Source: an archaeon
GTDB taxonomy: Archaea; Asgardarchaeota; Thorarchaeia; Thorarchaeales; Thorarchaeaceae
Assembly (NCBI GenBank): GCA_024275415.1
Contig: JAJRZD010000020.1
Coordinates: 1 to 64,000 of the forward strand
Reading direction: 5' to 3'
DNA: 64,000 nucleotides
Shown: one piece after another, positions 29,999 through 38,665 of the stretch
Layout: each line of letters opens with the position of its first letter
How positions within the stretch are numbered: the first letter of the stretch is position 1
Translations under genes and position numbers: made by a program
The notes under the pieces: generated by a model
Told to the model about the DNA's origin: nothing
What the model saw: only the letters and a program-made list of their open reading frames with translations
Database searches by the model: none

Positions 29999-30307
29999 AT
30001 GGAGTACGTATACGCAGCACTTCTGCTCCACAAAGCAGGCAAGGACCTTAAGGCCAAAGCTTTGGAAGATGTTCTCACCGCAGCTGGTGTGACTCCTGAC
30101 AAAGGTCGGGTCAAGGCACTGCTGGCAGCTCTTGATGGCGTGGACATTGATGAGGCACTGAAGAGTGCAGCAGCAATGCCTGTCGCAGCAGCCCCTGTAG
30201 CCGCAGGTGGTACAGCTGAAGCAGCTCCTGCAGCCGAGGAGAAGAAGGAAGAAGAAAAAGAGGAAGAAGAAGAGGAAGTCGCAGGACTCGGAAGCCTCTT
30301 CGGATAA
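29999..30307 (+). CDS. rpl12: Ribosomal protein P1/L12
   Basis: [17 protein letters not shown]...[12 protein letters not shown]. Confidence 0.97.
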   Translation: MEYVYAALLLHKAGKDLKAKALEDVLTAAGVTPDKGRVKALLAALDGVDIDEALKSAAAMPVAAAPVAAGGTAEAAPAAEEKKEEEKEEEEEEVAGLGSLFG

Positions 30308-30469
30308 TTAGACTCGGTTCATTCCGGGTCTGGTTTCGTCCTCTAGAATATATGGGCAGTCGGGTAGCAAACCCGCTTGCCCCAAGTTCATTTTTATCCA
30401 TTATCATTTCCGATTGTCTGAAAATGGTTGTCCAACAGATAAAAAAGTGATAGATCTGAAGGAGAGTCT

Positions 30470-31252
30470 GTGATAATCGTATATCATCCCTCTATGAGAG
30501 AATCGTACGATGGGACTCCTGCGGGTGCTCCTAGGAGGTTGGAAACCTCAATTGAGATACTTGAGAACCATGGAAACTACGAGCTTGTGATAGCAAGGGA
30601 AGCCTCTGAGGAGGAGATACTTCGGGCCCATACAGCCGAGCATCTCAGGAAAGTACAAAGAGAAAGCGAGTCATACCAAGACGAACGCCTATCTTTGATG
30701 GCATCACTTGCTGCGGGAGGAGCTATTATGACGGCAGAAACCGCCATGAGAGGCGAGCCATGTTTCGGACTATTGCGTCCACCGGGACATCATGCATCAG
30801 CTGCATCATATTGGGGATTCTGTTATTTCAACAACCTAGCCATATCATTGCTTCATCTGAAGGCTGTTGTATTAATCAGGTCTGCATATATCATCGACTT
30901 CGACCTTCACACGGGGGACGGAACCATCGATATCCTTGGCGATGACCCGGGTTTCATAATCCATAACCCCAGTGGCGATGGTGATGAGGAGTTTCTCGCG
31001 GACATCAGGGACAGGTTGGATTCTTCTCCGCCAGTAGATATCATCGCTGCCTCTGCCGGGTTCGATCAATACGAAGATGACTGGGGAGGGAATCTGTCCA
31101 CACATGCATTCTACGAGATTGGCCGATTGATGTTTGACTTCGCAAGAAGGAACTGTCAGGGAAGACGGTATGGTATCTTGGAGGGAGGCTATAACTTCAC
31201 AGATTTAGGAAAGAACGTTCTTGCGTTCTGCAATGGGCTTCAAGGCAAATGA
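30470..31252 (+). CDS. Histone deacetylase-family hydrolase
   Basis: RPPGHHASAASYWGFCYFNNLAI; IDFDLHTGDGTIDI; ASAGFDQYEDD. Confidence 0.9.
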   Translation: MIIVYHPSMRESYDGTPAGAPRRLETSIEILENHGNYELVIAREASEEEILRAHTAEHLRKVQRESESYQDERLSLMASLAAGGAIMTAETAMRGEPCFGLLRPPGHHASAASYWGFCYFNNLAISLLHLKAVVLIRSAYIIDFDLHTGDGTIDILGDDPGFIIHNPSGDGDEEFLADIRDRLDSSPPVDIIAASAGFDQYEDDWGGNLSTHAFYEIGRLMFDFARRNCQGRRYGILEGGYNFTDLGKNVLAFCNGLQGK

Positions 31253-31302
31253 TTTAGTGAGTTTATTACACCAAGCGAGGGATGTAGTCACAGTGATGTG
31301 AA

Positions 31303-31554
31303 TTGCTTCCAGTTATGCTCCAAAGTCCTATATCAGATTTCATGGCTCTGATTTCGGCATATTTCGCGGAAATCTGGGAGTTCTTGATATTCATAGGCAG
31401 GGTTTCAGGGGTCGTTATCGTGCTTATCGGTGCCATCTTGTGGTTCACCGATGTAAATCCAGGCCGCGGAAAAGGTCTCGTCGCTAGTGGGATATTGCTT
31501 TCCATCGTAGTGCAATACTTCGTGATGTATCCCCCGGCATTCACAATCGTTTAA
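31303..31554 (+). CDS. Small membrane protein, two predicted TM helices
   Basis: FLIFIGRVSGVVIVLIGAILWF and GLVASGILLSIVVQYFVM. Confidence 0.55.
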   Translation: MLPVMLQSPISDFMALISAYFAEIWEFLIFIGRVSGVVIVLIGAILWFTDVNPGRGKGLVASGILLSIVVQYFVMYPPAFTIV

Positions 31555-31709
31555 TAGAACCTTAAATCGGATTCATGCTACCTTTCTATGGTGGATGCAC
31601 AGGCTTCACATTTTTCCACTCAATCTGAGGACATCTGTCCTCGCCCCCATTTTATTTTTGGTTCCATGCGGAAAGGTTTATGACGGAACTGGTCGGAGCA
31701 AAAACGCGC

Positions 31710-31815
31710 GGGCCCGTTGCCTAGTCTGGATCTGAAGCACATGACTTCAGGGGATTGATAGGGCGCTAGCCTTCTAAGTTAGAGGTCGCGCGTTCGAATC
31801 GCGCCGGGCCCACCA
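31710..31815 (+). tRNA. tRNA-Arg (TCT) with 28-nt intron (31730-31757) in the D-loop
   Basis: GGGCCCG/CGGGCCC acceptor, CTAGC-CTTCTAA-GTTAG anticodon arm; excising ATCTGAAGCACATGACTTCAGGGGATTG restores a normal D-arm. Confidence 0.85.
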
Positions 31816-31857
31816 CCATGTTTCTTACCTCTTTTTGGTTCTGCACATGATGATATG

Positions 31858-33573
31858 TTAGGAGAAATCGAAGGCATGCTTCAACCATTCTGGAAGAGTA
31901 AAATCCAGCTCGCATTCGATCTCCTCAATACTTGAAAGGAAGGGCTTTCGTTTGACCCGCGCTGCTCGCTTAGCGCCAATCCCTGGAATCGCTTTCCATT
32001 GAAACAATGATGTCGACCTTGGTCTGATGGGGTATGGCAACACCTTGAGTGATCGGGGTCCGTGGTCGATGACTACCCCATCGATACAATCATGAATCCC
32101 TTCGCCATTAGGCATATGACAGAGGAGAGGGTATGTCCCGAGCTGACGGAGAAGGATTGTATTGCCTTCCTGATGTTCTACATAGAGGGAGGGAAGAATC
32201 GTTCCGTGGGGTACAACCCACTTTATCATTTCAGTATCAATTTCCTGTCGTATTTGCTCTTTGTGCCTGTAGAACAGATTCCGCTTTATCTTGCTCCCCT
32301 TTACGCCATCTAGACGGGTATTCTCGAACCCAATGACCTGTCGAATGTTTATCCTCCGGACAATTAATCTCTCATTGACAAGGAGTTTCAGGAACTCCAT
32401 GTTGTGCTCAATCGTCCGTTCGGACTCACCAGGTAGCCCATAGAGCAGATTGATTCCTGGAAGTAGATGTGGCACACCCAGATGGTCACGTGCATTCCCA
32501 ATCCCCACCAGGGTTCTGATGGCATGAAGAACCTCGTCGGGAGATGCCTTGAGGTTGTTTCGTCTGATCACCTCTGGATCGAGAGATTCTACTCCAAGGG
32601 CTGCAACATCCCCAGAAGTGTGGTATCTCATGACAACCTTGGCAGCCCGTTTGCTCTCTTCTGGATGGTGAGCGATTGTACCAGGATTCACATTATCGAT
32701 ATGAAGCACTTCCAATCGGGGTGCAACTCTGCGGATTCCTGAGAACATCTCTTCAAGTACCTCGGGGTTAGGTACTGGGAACTCTTCGGAACCCATCTCC
32801 TTGGATCCATATGAGAACAAGTCAGCCTGTTTGCCAATCCGAAAGGCACGCACTCCGACAGAATACAGGGCCTCGATCTCTTTCACTATGTCATTTGGAG
32901 GTCGCTGCTGAGGTGTGCCGTACAATGGCTCAGTGCAGAAAGAGCACCCCCCAGTGATGAACCTAGGGCATCCTCTGTAGGTTTCAATTTCTGCGATGAT
33001 ATATCCACGGTTGACGTTTGGATGCTGCCGAACGATAGGCGCTCCTTTAATAGCTACTTCTCGGATAATTTCGGGAGTGGCGGGGGTGATTGTCGATAAG
33101 GCATCCTCCACTGACAGATGCCCTGATACGATGCTTGAAATGACCATCTCAGGGTCACCAGGGATCACAAAATCCACAGGTGGTGAAAGAAGCTTCGAGG
33201 TGACGGCAATCCTACCTCCTTCGATGCCACATCCAAAATTGGCCCATGGTCCTACTAAGATCGAGGTCGTCGAGTCCAAACGTCGGTCGGAGAAAAGTGT
33301 CTTCGTTTCTCTGACAGATATAGGGGTGCCCCCAACGTATTTCCCGGGCACTATCATCCCTGCAATGAGGATTACCAAATCACAAGTGCTCCAAGTGTCA
33401 ATGGCACGATCAAAGCTCGTTCGAACCTCATCAATTGTGCTATAGAGAACCTCAGCACGGGGATGATGATTCCACACAGCACCTGCGATGTATCGTGGAT
33501 ACATGCTGACATAGGGAGGGACACCGAGGACTGTTGGCTCATCCACATATCCATCAACAATGGCAATTCTCAC
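31858..33573 (-). CDS. Radical SAM protein with C-terminal helix-hairpin-helix-like region
   Basis: ITGGCSFCTEP CxxC cluster; IPGIGAKRAARV HhH; GTG at 33573 is a likely start and nearly removes overlap with the next gene. Confidence 0.82.
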   Translation of the reverse strand: MRIAIVDGYVDEPTVLGVPPYVSMYPRYIAGAVWNHHPRAEVLYSTIDEVRTSFDRAIDTWSTCDLVILIAGMIVPGKYVGGTPISVRETKTLFSDRRLDSTTSILVGPWANFGCGIEGGRIAVTSKLLSPPVDFVIPGDPEMVISSIVSGHLSVEDALSTITPATPEIIREVAIKGAPIVRQHPNVNRGYIIAEIETYRGCPRFITGGCSFCTEPLYGTPQQRPPNDIVKEIEALYSVGVRAFRIGKQADLFSYGSKEMGSEEFPVPNPEVLEEMFSGIRRVAPRLEVLHIDNVNPGTIAHHPEESKRAAKVVMRYHTSGDVAALGVESLDPEVIRRNNLKASPDEVLHAIRTLVGIGNARDHLGVPHLLPGINLLYGLPGESERTIEHNMEFLKLLVNERLIVRRINIRQVIGFENTRLDGVKGSKIKRNLFYRHKEQIRQEIDTEMIKWVVPHGTILPSLYVEHQEGNTILLRQLGTYPLLCHMPNGEGIHDCIDGVVIDHGPRSLKVLPYPIRPRSTSLFQWKAIPGIGAKRAARVKRKPFLSSIEEIECELDFTLPEWLKHAFDFS

Positions 33574-33577
33574 GGGT

Positions 33578-34570
33578 CTAATCCCATCCCTTAAGGCTGT
33601 CAAAACCCGATGCAGGTACGTCAACAGGTCCCTCTGGAGAATTATACATCACTCCAGACCCATGTTTTGCACGGCCAATCACGATAAGGGATATCTTTTG
33701 GCTTTTGGCTATACCATATGCCGTGTCAATCTTGTCTTCAGGAATAGTGATAACAGGAATGAATTCCTCACCACCGAGCATCACCAGATCCAACGCATTT
33801 AGACTCTGTTCACTTACAAACGTCTTCAACTCCGCTGAGAGCGGGAGATGCTGTATCTCAAATGCCAGTCTGCTAAGTCTTGACATCGTGTGGAGTGTGA
33901 TACCCAGACCATCACTACAGTCCATCGATGCCGAGATAGCATCCTCTTGTACTAAGGCCGAGATGAGATTGTGCGGGATATGGGGGTTATAAGCTGCAGC
34001 AAGTGCATTCACCTCGATATTCGGTGGAATATGAAAACTATGCAGAAGATGCCTATATGCAAGGGTGGTGTAACCAAAGTGCCCTGCTACGACAATGAGA
34101 TCTCCGCTTTTTGTACCTCCTCTTGGAATGATACCTTGGGACAATGCGACCCCGATGCTGATACCAGTCAGAACAACATCACAAGCTGATCCCAAATCAC
34201 CACCGATGAAGGAGATATCGTTCTTAAGACCATACTGTGAGAATCCGCGGACTATCTCCCGTGCATCCTCCCGGCTGTAATTGTCAGGAATGCTCAATGA
34301 CAACATCATTGCCTTTGGTATGGCACCCTTTGCAAGTATGTCACTGATAGTCATCACTGCCGTCTTGCGTCCGGCTTGGGCGGGAGTCATCCCGGGCAGC
34401 CAATCAGAATTTCGTACGAAGGTGTCCACATTAACGACAACGTGTGTGGTGTCGGTGATGGGCATATCAGATGCATCATCATCAAAACCTAAGATACCAC
34501 CCGGCACTCGATGGACTAGGTGCCTGATGCTTTGTAGGAAGGCACGTTCTCCTAAATCATCAGGGTTCAT
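33578..34570 (-). CDS. thiL: Thiamine-monophosphate kinase-like AIR synthase family protein
   Basis: VVNVDTFVRNSDWLPGMTPAQAGRKTAVMTISDILAKGAIPKAMMLSLSIP; SFIGGDLG. Confidence 0.85.
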   Translation of the reverse strand: MNPDDLGERAFLQSIRHLVHRVPGGILGFDDDASDMPITDTTHVVVNVDTFVRNSDWLPGMTPAQAGRKTAVMTISDILAKGAIPKAMMLSLSIPDNYSREDAREIVRGFSQYGLKNDISFIGGDLGSACDVVLTGISIGVALSQGIIPRGGTKSGDLIVVAGHFGYTTLAYRHLLHSFHIPPNIEVNALAAAYNPHIPHNLISALVQEDAISASMDCSDGLGITLHTMSRLSRLAFEIQHLPLSAELKTFVSEQSLNALDLVMLGGEEFIPVITIPEDKIDTAYGIAKSQKISLIVIGRAKHGSGVMYNSPEGPVDVPASGFDSLKGWD

Positions 34571-34625
34571 ATCATCAGCCTATGCAGGCTCCACTGACGA
34601 GTAAGATAAGTCTTTCATTCGTTGG

Positions 34626-35723
34626 CTAACTTTCGAGCAGAACCAAATAAGGCAGCGCGTTTCTCACATAGTGATCAACCTTCTCTTCAAAGGCCATATC
34701 ACTTCGAAAGTCATCTGTAGTTAATTTCCTGAATGTATCCTCATCGAAGCTCTTTAGGAGCTGTTTGAGGGAACGCCGGACAAAGTATGTGGCCCTGTCG
34801 CATATCAGAAGGACAGTAAGGTCACCCAACGACTCGAAGAGAAGCGTGCGGTTTTTGGAATTGATAAGCTGCAGTCGGGCATCTGTCTGGAGAGATTCAG
34901 AAAGCAGTGTCGAAATCGCGGTCACTGCCATGCTCATAAGATGCTCAGGTACTTTCGAACTCTCGAAACCTTTGTTCTGCACCAGTCTAGAATAGACAGC
35001 GATACCAGTCGCGTTGTAGAGGATGACATCATGAATGGGAACTGGCATCCTATATAGATAATCGGGATTACGGATGTAGATTGAAACAAGCAAGACAAGC
35101 CCGATGAATGTGATGAGGTCACCGACTTCATAGAGAGAGATGTCGCCAAGCGAACTCAGTTCACTATGATTGGCAATAGCGGTCGGTATACTTCCAATCG
35201 TCAGGATTAAGAGAGAAACCCATTCGGTTCTCGCAGCACGTTCTCGTGTCAGCAGCCAGCAGCGGAATGATACATACATCGCGAACAGGAAGGTAAGGAT
35301 ACGGGAGAGGTCATGTGCGTAGTCGTTCGCTTCTGAGAGGTTGGGTAATGTGGACGAACTTGTAAGAATGATCACGCTTGTGGCGAGTCCAATTCCCAAT
35401 AATGCGCTCATTATGACCAACCGGTCTAATCGAGGAATGAGCCGGACAACTTGTTCGAAGTGCAGATAGATGAAATATAGCATGAGAACATAAAAGACTC
35501 CATTTACGAGAACGGATGTCTTTCCATTCAATAAACCATCAATGGGAATAAAGGGCTCAATTGCGAAAACGGAAACTCCCACAAAACCAAAAATGAGACC
35601 AATAGAGAGAAGGTGTGCCTGCCTGTTTTTCCGTATGGTTTGATAGATGAATAGTCCGAGGAGTATCCCCAGCACGATGTCAAGAGCTATCAGAATGGTT
35701 TCTGCAATCCCGATTGCCTGCAT
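34626..35723 (-). CDS. 7TM-like membrane protein with C-terminal longin/roadblock-like cytosolic domain
   Basis: ~7 hydrophobic helices then ILYNATGIAVYSRLV...LTVLLICDRATYFVRRSLKQLLKSF. Confidence 0.55.
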   Translation of the reverse strand: MQAIGIAETILIALDIVLGILLGLFIYQTIRKNRQAHLLSIGLIFGFVGVSVFAIEPFIPIDGLLNGKTSVLVNGVFYVLMLYFIYLHFEQVVRLIPRLDRLVIMSALLGIGLATSVIILTSSSTLPNLSEANDYAHDLSRILTFLFAMYVSFRCWLLTRERAARTEWVSLLILTIGSIPTAIANHSELSSLGDISLYEVGDLITFIGLVLLVSIYIRNPDYLYRMPVPIHDVILYNATGIAVYSRLVQNKGFESSKVPEHLMSMAVTAISTLLSESLQTDARLQLINSKNRTLLFESLGDLTVLLICDRATYFVRRSLKQLLKSFDEDTFRKLTTDDFRSDMAFEEKVDHYVRNALPYLVLLES

Positions 35724-35852
35724 TCTTACATCTCCATAGATGGCCGAATCTATGGTAGATAGGAAAATCTTGTTTTAGTATTATTTCGTGCAGACATTCT
35801 TTTTTTCTACAGGTATATCTTTATTAGAAAAACGACATGGAGTTGGTTCCAA

Positions 35853-35957
35853 GCCTCGGTGGCTTAGGGGTTATAGCGTCTGCCTCGTAAGCAGAATGTC
35901 GCGGGATGTTGGCCCACCTGAGCCAACACGCGAATTCAAATCCCGCCCGGGGCTCCA
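35853..35957 (+). tRNA. tRNA-Thr (CGT) with 29-nt intron (35906-35934) in the T-arm
   Basis: TCTGC-CTCGTAA-GCAGA anticodon arm; excising ATGTTGGCCCACCTGAGCCAACACGCGAA restores GCGGG-TTCAAAT-CCCGC. Confidence 0.88.
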
Positions 35958-36032
35958 TCTCATTCACACATATATAATTCAAGAGATTGCTGTTCATGGC
36001 ATAGTCGTGTCAGATATTGGAAAATCAGATCA

Positions 36033-37730
36033 TTATCTTCGTCTTAAGAGATAAGCAATCACAACTACAATTGCTGCGATAGATATCGTGATGATAATCA
36101 GAAAAGGCGAGATTGGTGTTCCTTCTATAAATGTGACCAAGAACCAGAGGTAGCCTGTGAACTCGTTCCCGACCTTGATGGTTAGGTTCCCATTCTGCTC
36201 TAATGATGCAATATCAAGACCCACACGTGAAACAGTGGTGGAACTAGCATCCACACTCGAAGTGGATTCGAGCATTGTGCCATCAGTCAGTCGAATAGTG
36301 ATAGCGTCAATTGTCTTGATCCTTGGACTAAGACTTCGTGTCACCATGGTGGCCGAAATGATTTTGCCCTGCAGTGTCGCATCGTGGAATGCTACAGATA
36401 CTCGGGGAGTCTGCTCAAGAAGATACTTGTATGCAGGGACAAGCTCCAACCAGAGATTTTCGATGTGCTTTGCATCGGGACTGAAGTATTCATAAATCCC
36501 ATTGAATGCCATGATTCGGTGGGTGGAATTTTCTGTATAGATGTAGTATAGCTCACTGGATTCTGCAGTTGCATTGTGATACACCTCGAAAGTCACTGGT
36601 GCAATGCAACCTAATTCATGGTACATGTATTCATCCCAGCCACCAGAAAGTATTGCTGGCCAGACCTTGGAGATTCTCTTCACCGAGTAGCCAGCATAAT
36701 CGTTGAATCCCTCTGGAAGAATTACTCGGTAATCATCCCACATCTGAGTGTAGAGAGAAGGCTCAATCCAATTCCCGGCTGTATCGGTTACGAAAAAAGT
36801 AGCGTTGATACCAGTATGTAGTGAATACGCCACTCCAAACCGATGTTGTTGAGCAAAATCACGGAAGACTTGGGTTTCAGGCTCGGAGAAGGGAGCGGTT
36901 CCGGCAAACGCTTGGCTTGTCGAGTCCAACGATGCAGTCGGTTCAATTCCCCAATTGGTATCATAGTTGCGATTGAGGTCGGTATGTCCCACCCAATCCT
37001 CATTGATGCGCCCGTCATTGTCATCATCCACACCTTCGTAGTATGCATAGAGGAATGTGAGTTCATTGTTCGACTCCTTCTTCCAGACCTCGAACTGAGT
37101 CACATAACCATCGCCATTAGCATCATCATAAGTGTCCTCATCGAAAAGCCCATCACCATCATCGTCATAGGGACGGAGGTTCTTTCGGAGCCAATGATTA
37201 CTCGTATTGTAGATATAGTCGAGAGCATCAGGATTGAGTGTGGGAATCACATAGATCTCTTCTGTGTCAATGTATTCTGTTATTTGTGGGTCTGTGCCAT
37301 AGCTGTTTACAAGCCATTGTATGAAGTAGAGCGCTTGGTTGACTGTGACCTTCTCTCGCCCATGATGGTGTGCCACAACTAGCGTCTTAGCCTTCTGGCG
37401 GGAGGATGCTTCATTGATGATCCTTATACTGAGAATGTCCCGTTTCTCATAGCTCTGTCCAATCACAGCCACATCCACCAGTTGAGGCACGGCGGAATGT
37501 GCATTCTCTACTTCTTCAGCGACCATAGAGGTATTCAGGAATTGATTGGGATAGAGCAGAGCTACATCGTCCCAAGTCCTATTAATCGATGTCGTTTCAA
37601 TCTCTGTGAGTATTGGCATTACAGCACCAACTTGATTTGGAAAAAAAGCCGGCAAAAATAATGAGATAAGTATCCCACTTGTAAGCAGGAGATTTTTGAC
37701 AGAGAGCAGTTTCAAAGTCGAACCTCCCAA
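36033..37730 (-). CDS. Secreted/membrane-anchored M14 zinc carboxypeptidase with Ca-binding DxDxDG loops
   Basis: Signal peptide; HHGREKV zinc site; TDLNRNYDTNWG; DDDGDGLFDED, DANGDGYVTQFE, DDDNDGRINED; C-terminal TM. Confidence 0.88.
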   Translation of the reverse strand: MGGSTLKLLSVKNLLLTSGILISLFLPAFFPNQVGAVMPILTEIETTSINRTWDDVALLYPNQFLNTSMVAEEVENAHSAVPQLVDVAVIGQSYEKRDILSIRIINEASSRQKAKTLVVAHHHGREKVTVNQALYFIQWLVNSYGTDPQITEYIDTEEIYVIPTLNPDALDYIYNTSNHWLRKNLRPYDDDGDGLFDEDTYDDANGDGYVTQFEVWKKESNNELTFLYAYYEGVDDDNDGRINEDWVGHTDLNRNYDTNWGIEPTASLDSTSQAFAGTAPFSEPETQVFRDFAQQHRFGVAYSLHTGINATFFVTDTAGNWIEPSLYTQMWDDYRVILPEGFNDYAGYSVKRISKVWPAILSGGWDEYMYHELGCIAPVTFEVYHNATAESSELYYIYTENSTHRIMAFNGIYEYFSPDAKHIENLWLELVPAYKYLLEQTPRVSVAFHDATLQGKIISATMVTRSLSPRIKTIDAITIRLTDGTMLESTSSVDASSTTVSRVGLDIASLEQNGNLTIKVGNEFTGYLWFLVTFIEGTPISPFLIIITISIAAIVVVIAYLLRRR

Positions 37731-37865
37731 AATATATGAACAATATGCGGATTAGGCAAATAATACCTCTTTGTTCAACGCAGTTGGGAAGAAAGTTGTG
37801 CATCTTTCACCAGAGTTATTATGGTTCATCAAGATAATAGTACAGGTAAGAGGTGAAAGAATATT

Positions 37866-37952
37866 ATGTTTAGGAAGAAACAATCCAAAAAAGATAAGCG
37901 GAAGAGAAAATCACTCCCACCTTTCGAGTGGTTCGCAGCCGCGACCAGATAA
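37866..37952 (+). CDS. Candidate 28-aa basic micro-ORF
   Basis: AGGTGA upstream of ATG; MFRKKQSKKDKRKRKSLPPFEWFAAATR. Confidence 0.3.
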   Translation: MFRKKQSKKDKRKRKSLPPFEWFAAATR

Positions 37953-38084
37953 TGAAATCTGGCCATAATGGGAAAGCATGAAGAGCATCCAAACTCTTCT
38001 CTGTTCCCTGAATTCTAATTTTCTCCTGAGAAGCTCATTGTTGCAAAGATGTTTTTTAGATTGTATGAAAGATGCGAGAAGGAA

Positions 38085-38202
38085 TGGTGCGGAGGGCGAG
38101 ATTCGAACTCGCGATTCGTGTGGGAACCGGGTTTCGATTCCCAAATCACTACTGAACTAGGCCCTCAACCTAGCGCCTTTGACCTGGCTTGGCAACCTCC
38201 GC
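38085..38202 (-). tRNA. tRNA-Leu (GAG) with ~30-nt intron (38115-38144) in the variable arm
   Basis: GCGGAGG/CCTCCGC acceptor, CTAGG-TTGAGGG-CCTAG anticodon arm; insert has TGGGAA/TTCCCA stem. Confidence 0.85.
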
Positions 38203-38406
38203 GTTGTATCCCAAGAGGGTTCCAAGCTGCTCGAGAATATATATGAGGGTTTTGCGAGCAGTTCCTGCCAACCCACATTAATTCCAATGATAAGGATTTC
38301 TATTAGTCCCATAAATAAATGATACCAGTAGACATACAACAGCAGTCAACCTATTATCATTTGTTGAGGATGACGGATTCCAATGGTAGAAAGGAGTCTG
38401 ATGTAA

Positions 38407-38454
38407 GGACCCGCCCCATTGAGGTCGAGGGAGGCAGGGTGTGGGGGCGGGTCC
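38407..38454. repeat. GC-rich 11-bp perfect inverted repeat, 26-nt loop
   Basis: GGACCCGCCCC (38407-38417) / GGGGCGGGTCC (38444-38454). Confidence 0.8.
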
Positions 38455-38474
38455 GAGGCAGGGAGAAGTATGAA

Positions 38475-38491
38475 GGCCTTTATTCAAGGCC
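38475..38491. repeat. 6-bp hairpin following the 38407 inverted repeat
   Basis: GGCCTT-TATTC-AAGGCC. Confidence 0.5.
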
Positions 38492-38665
38492 ACAATATAT
38501 CATGATGATTTGAGAATTTAAGCCCCTGAGATAAATGAGGTTCGATTAGAAAGGTAAGATTTGGACAGATGTGTCAGGAAATGATAATCAAAGTGTAGTT
38601 CGAGCAACATGTTGATTAGGGACTTGTAATGATGCTTTAACAGGAACATTCACAGGTGATACCAG

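Noticed and set aside
38407-38454. Transposon terminal inverted repeats or MITE
   Set aside because: No target-site duplication seen, arms only 26 nt apart, no other copy noticed in this window
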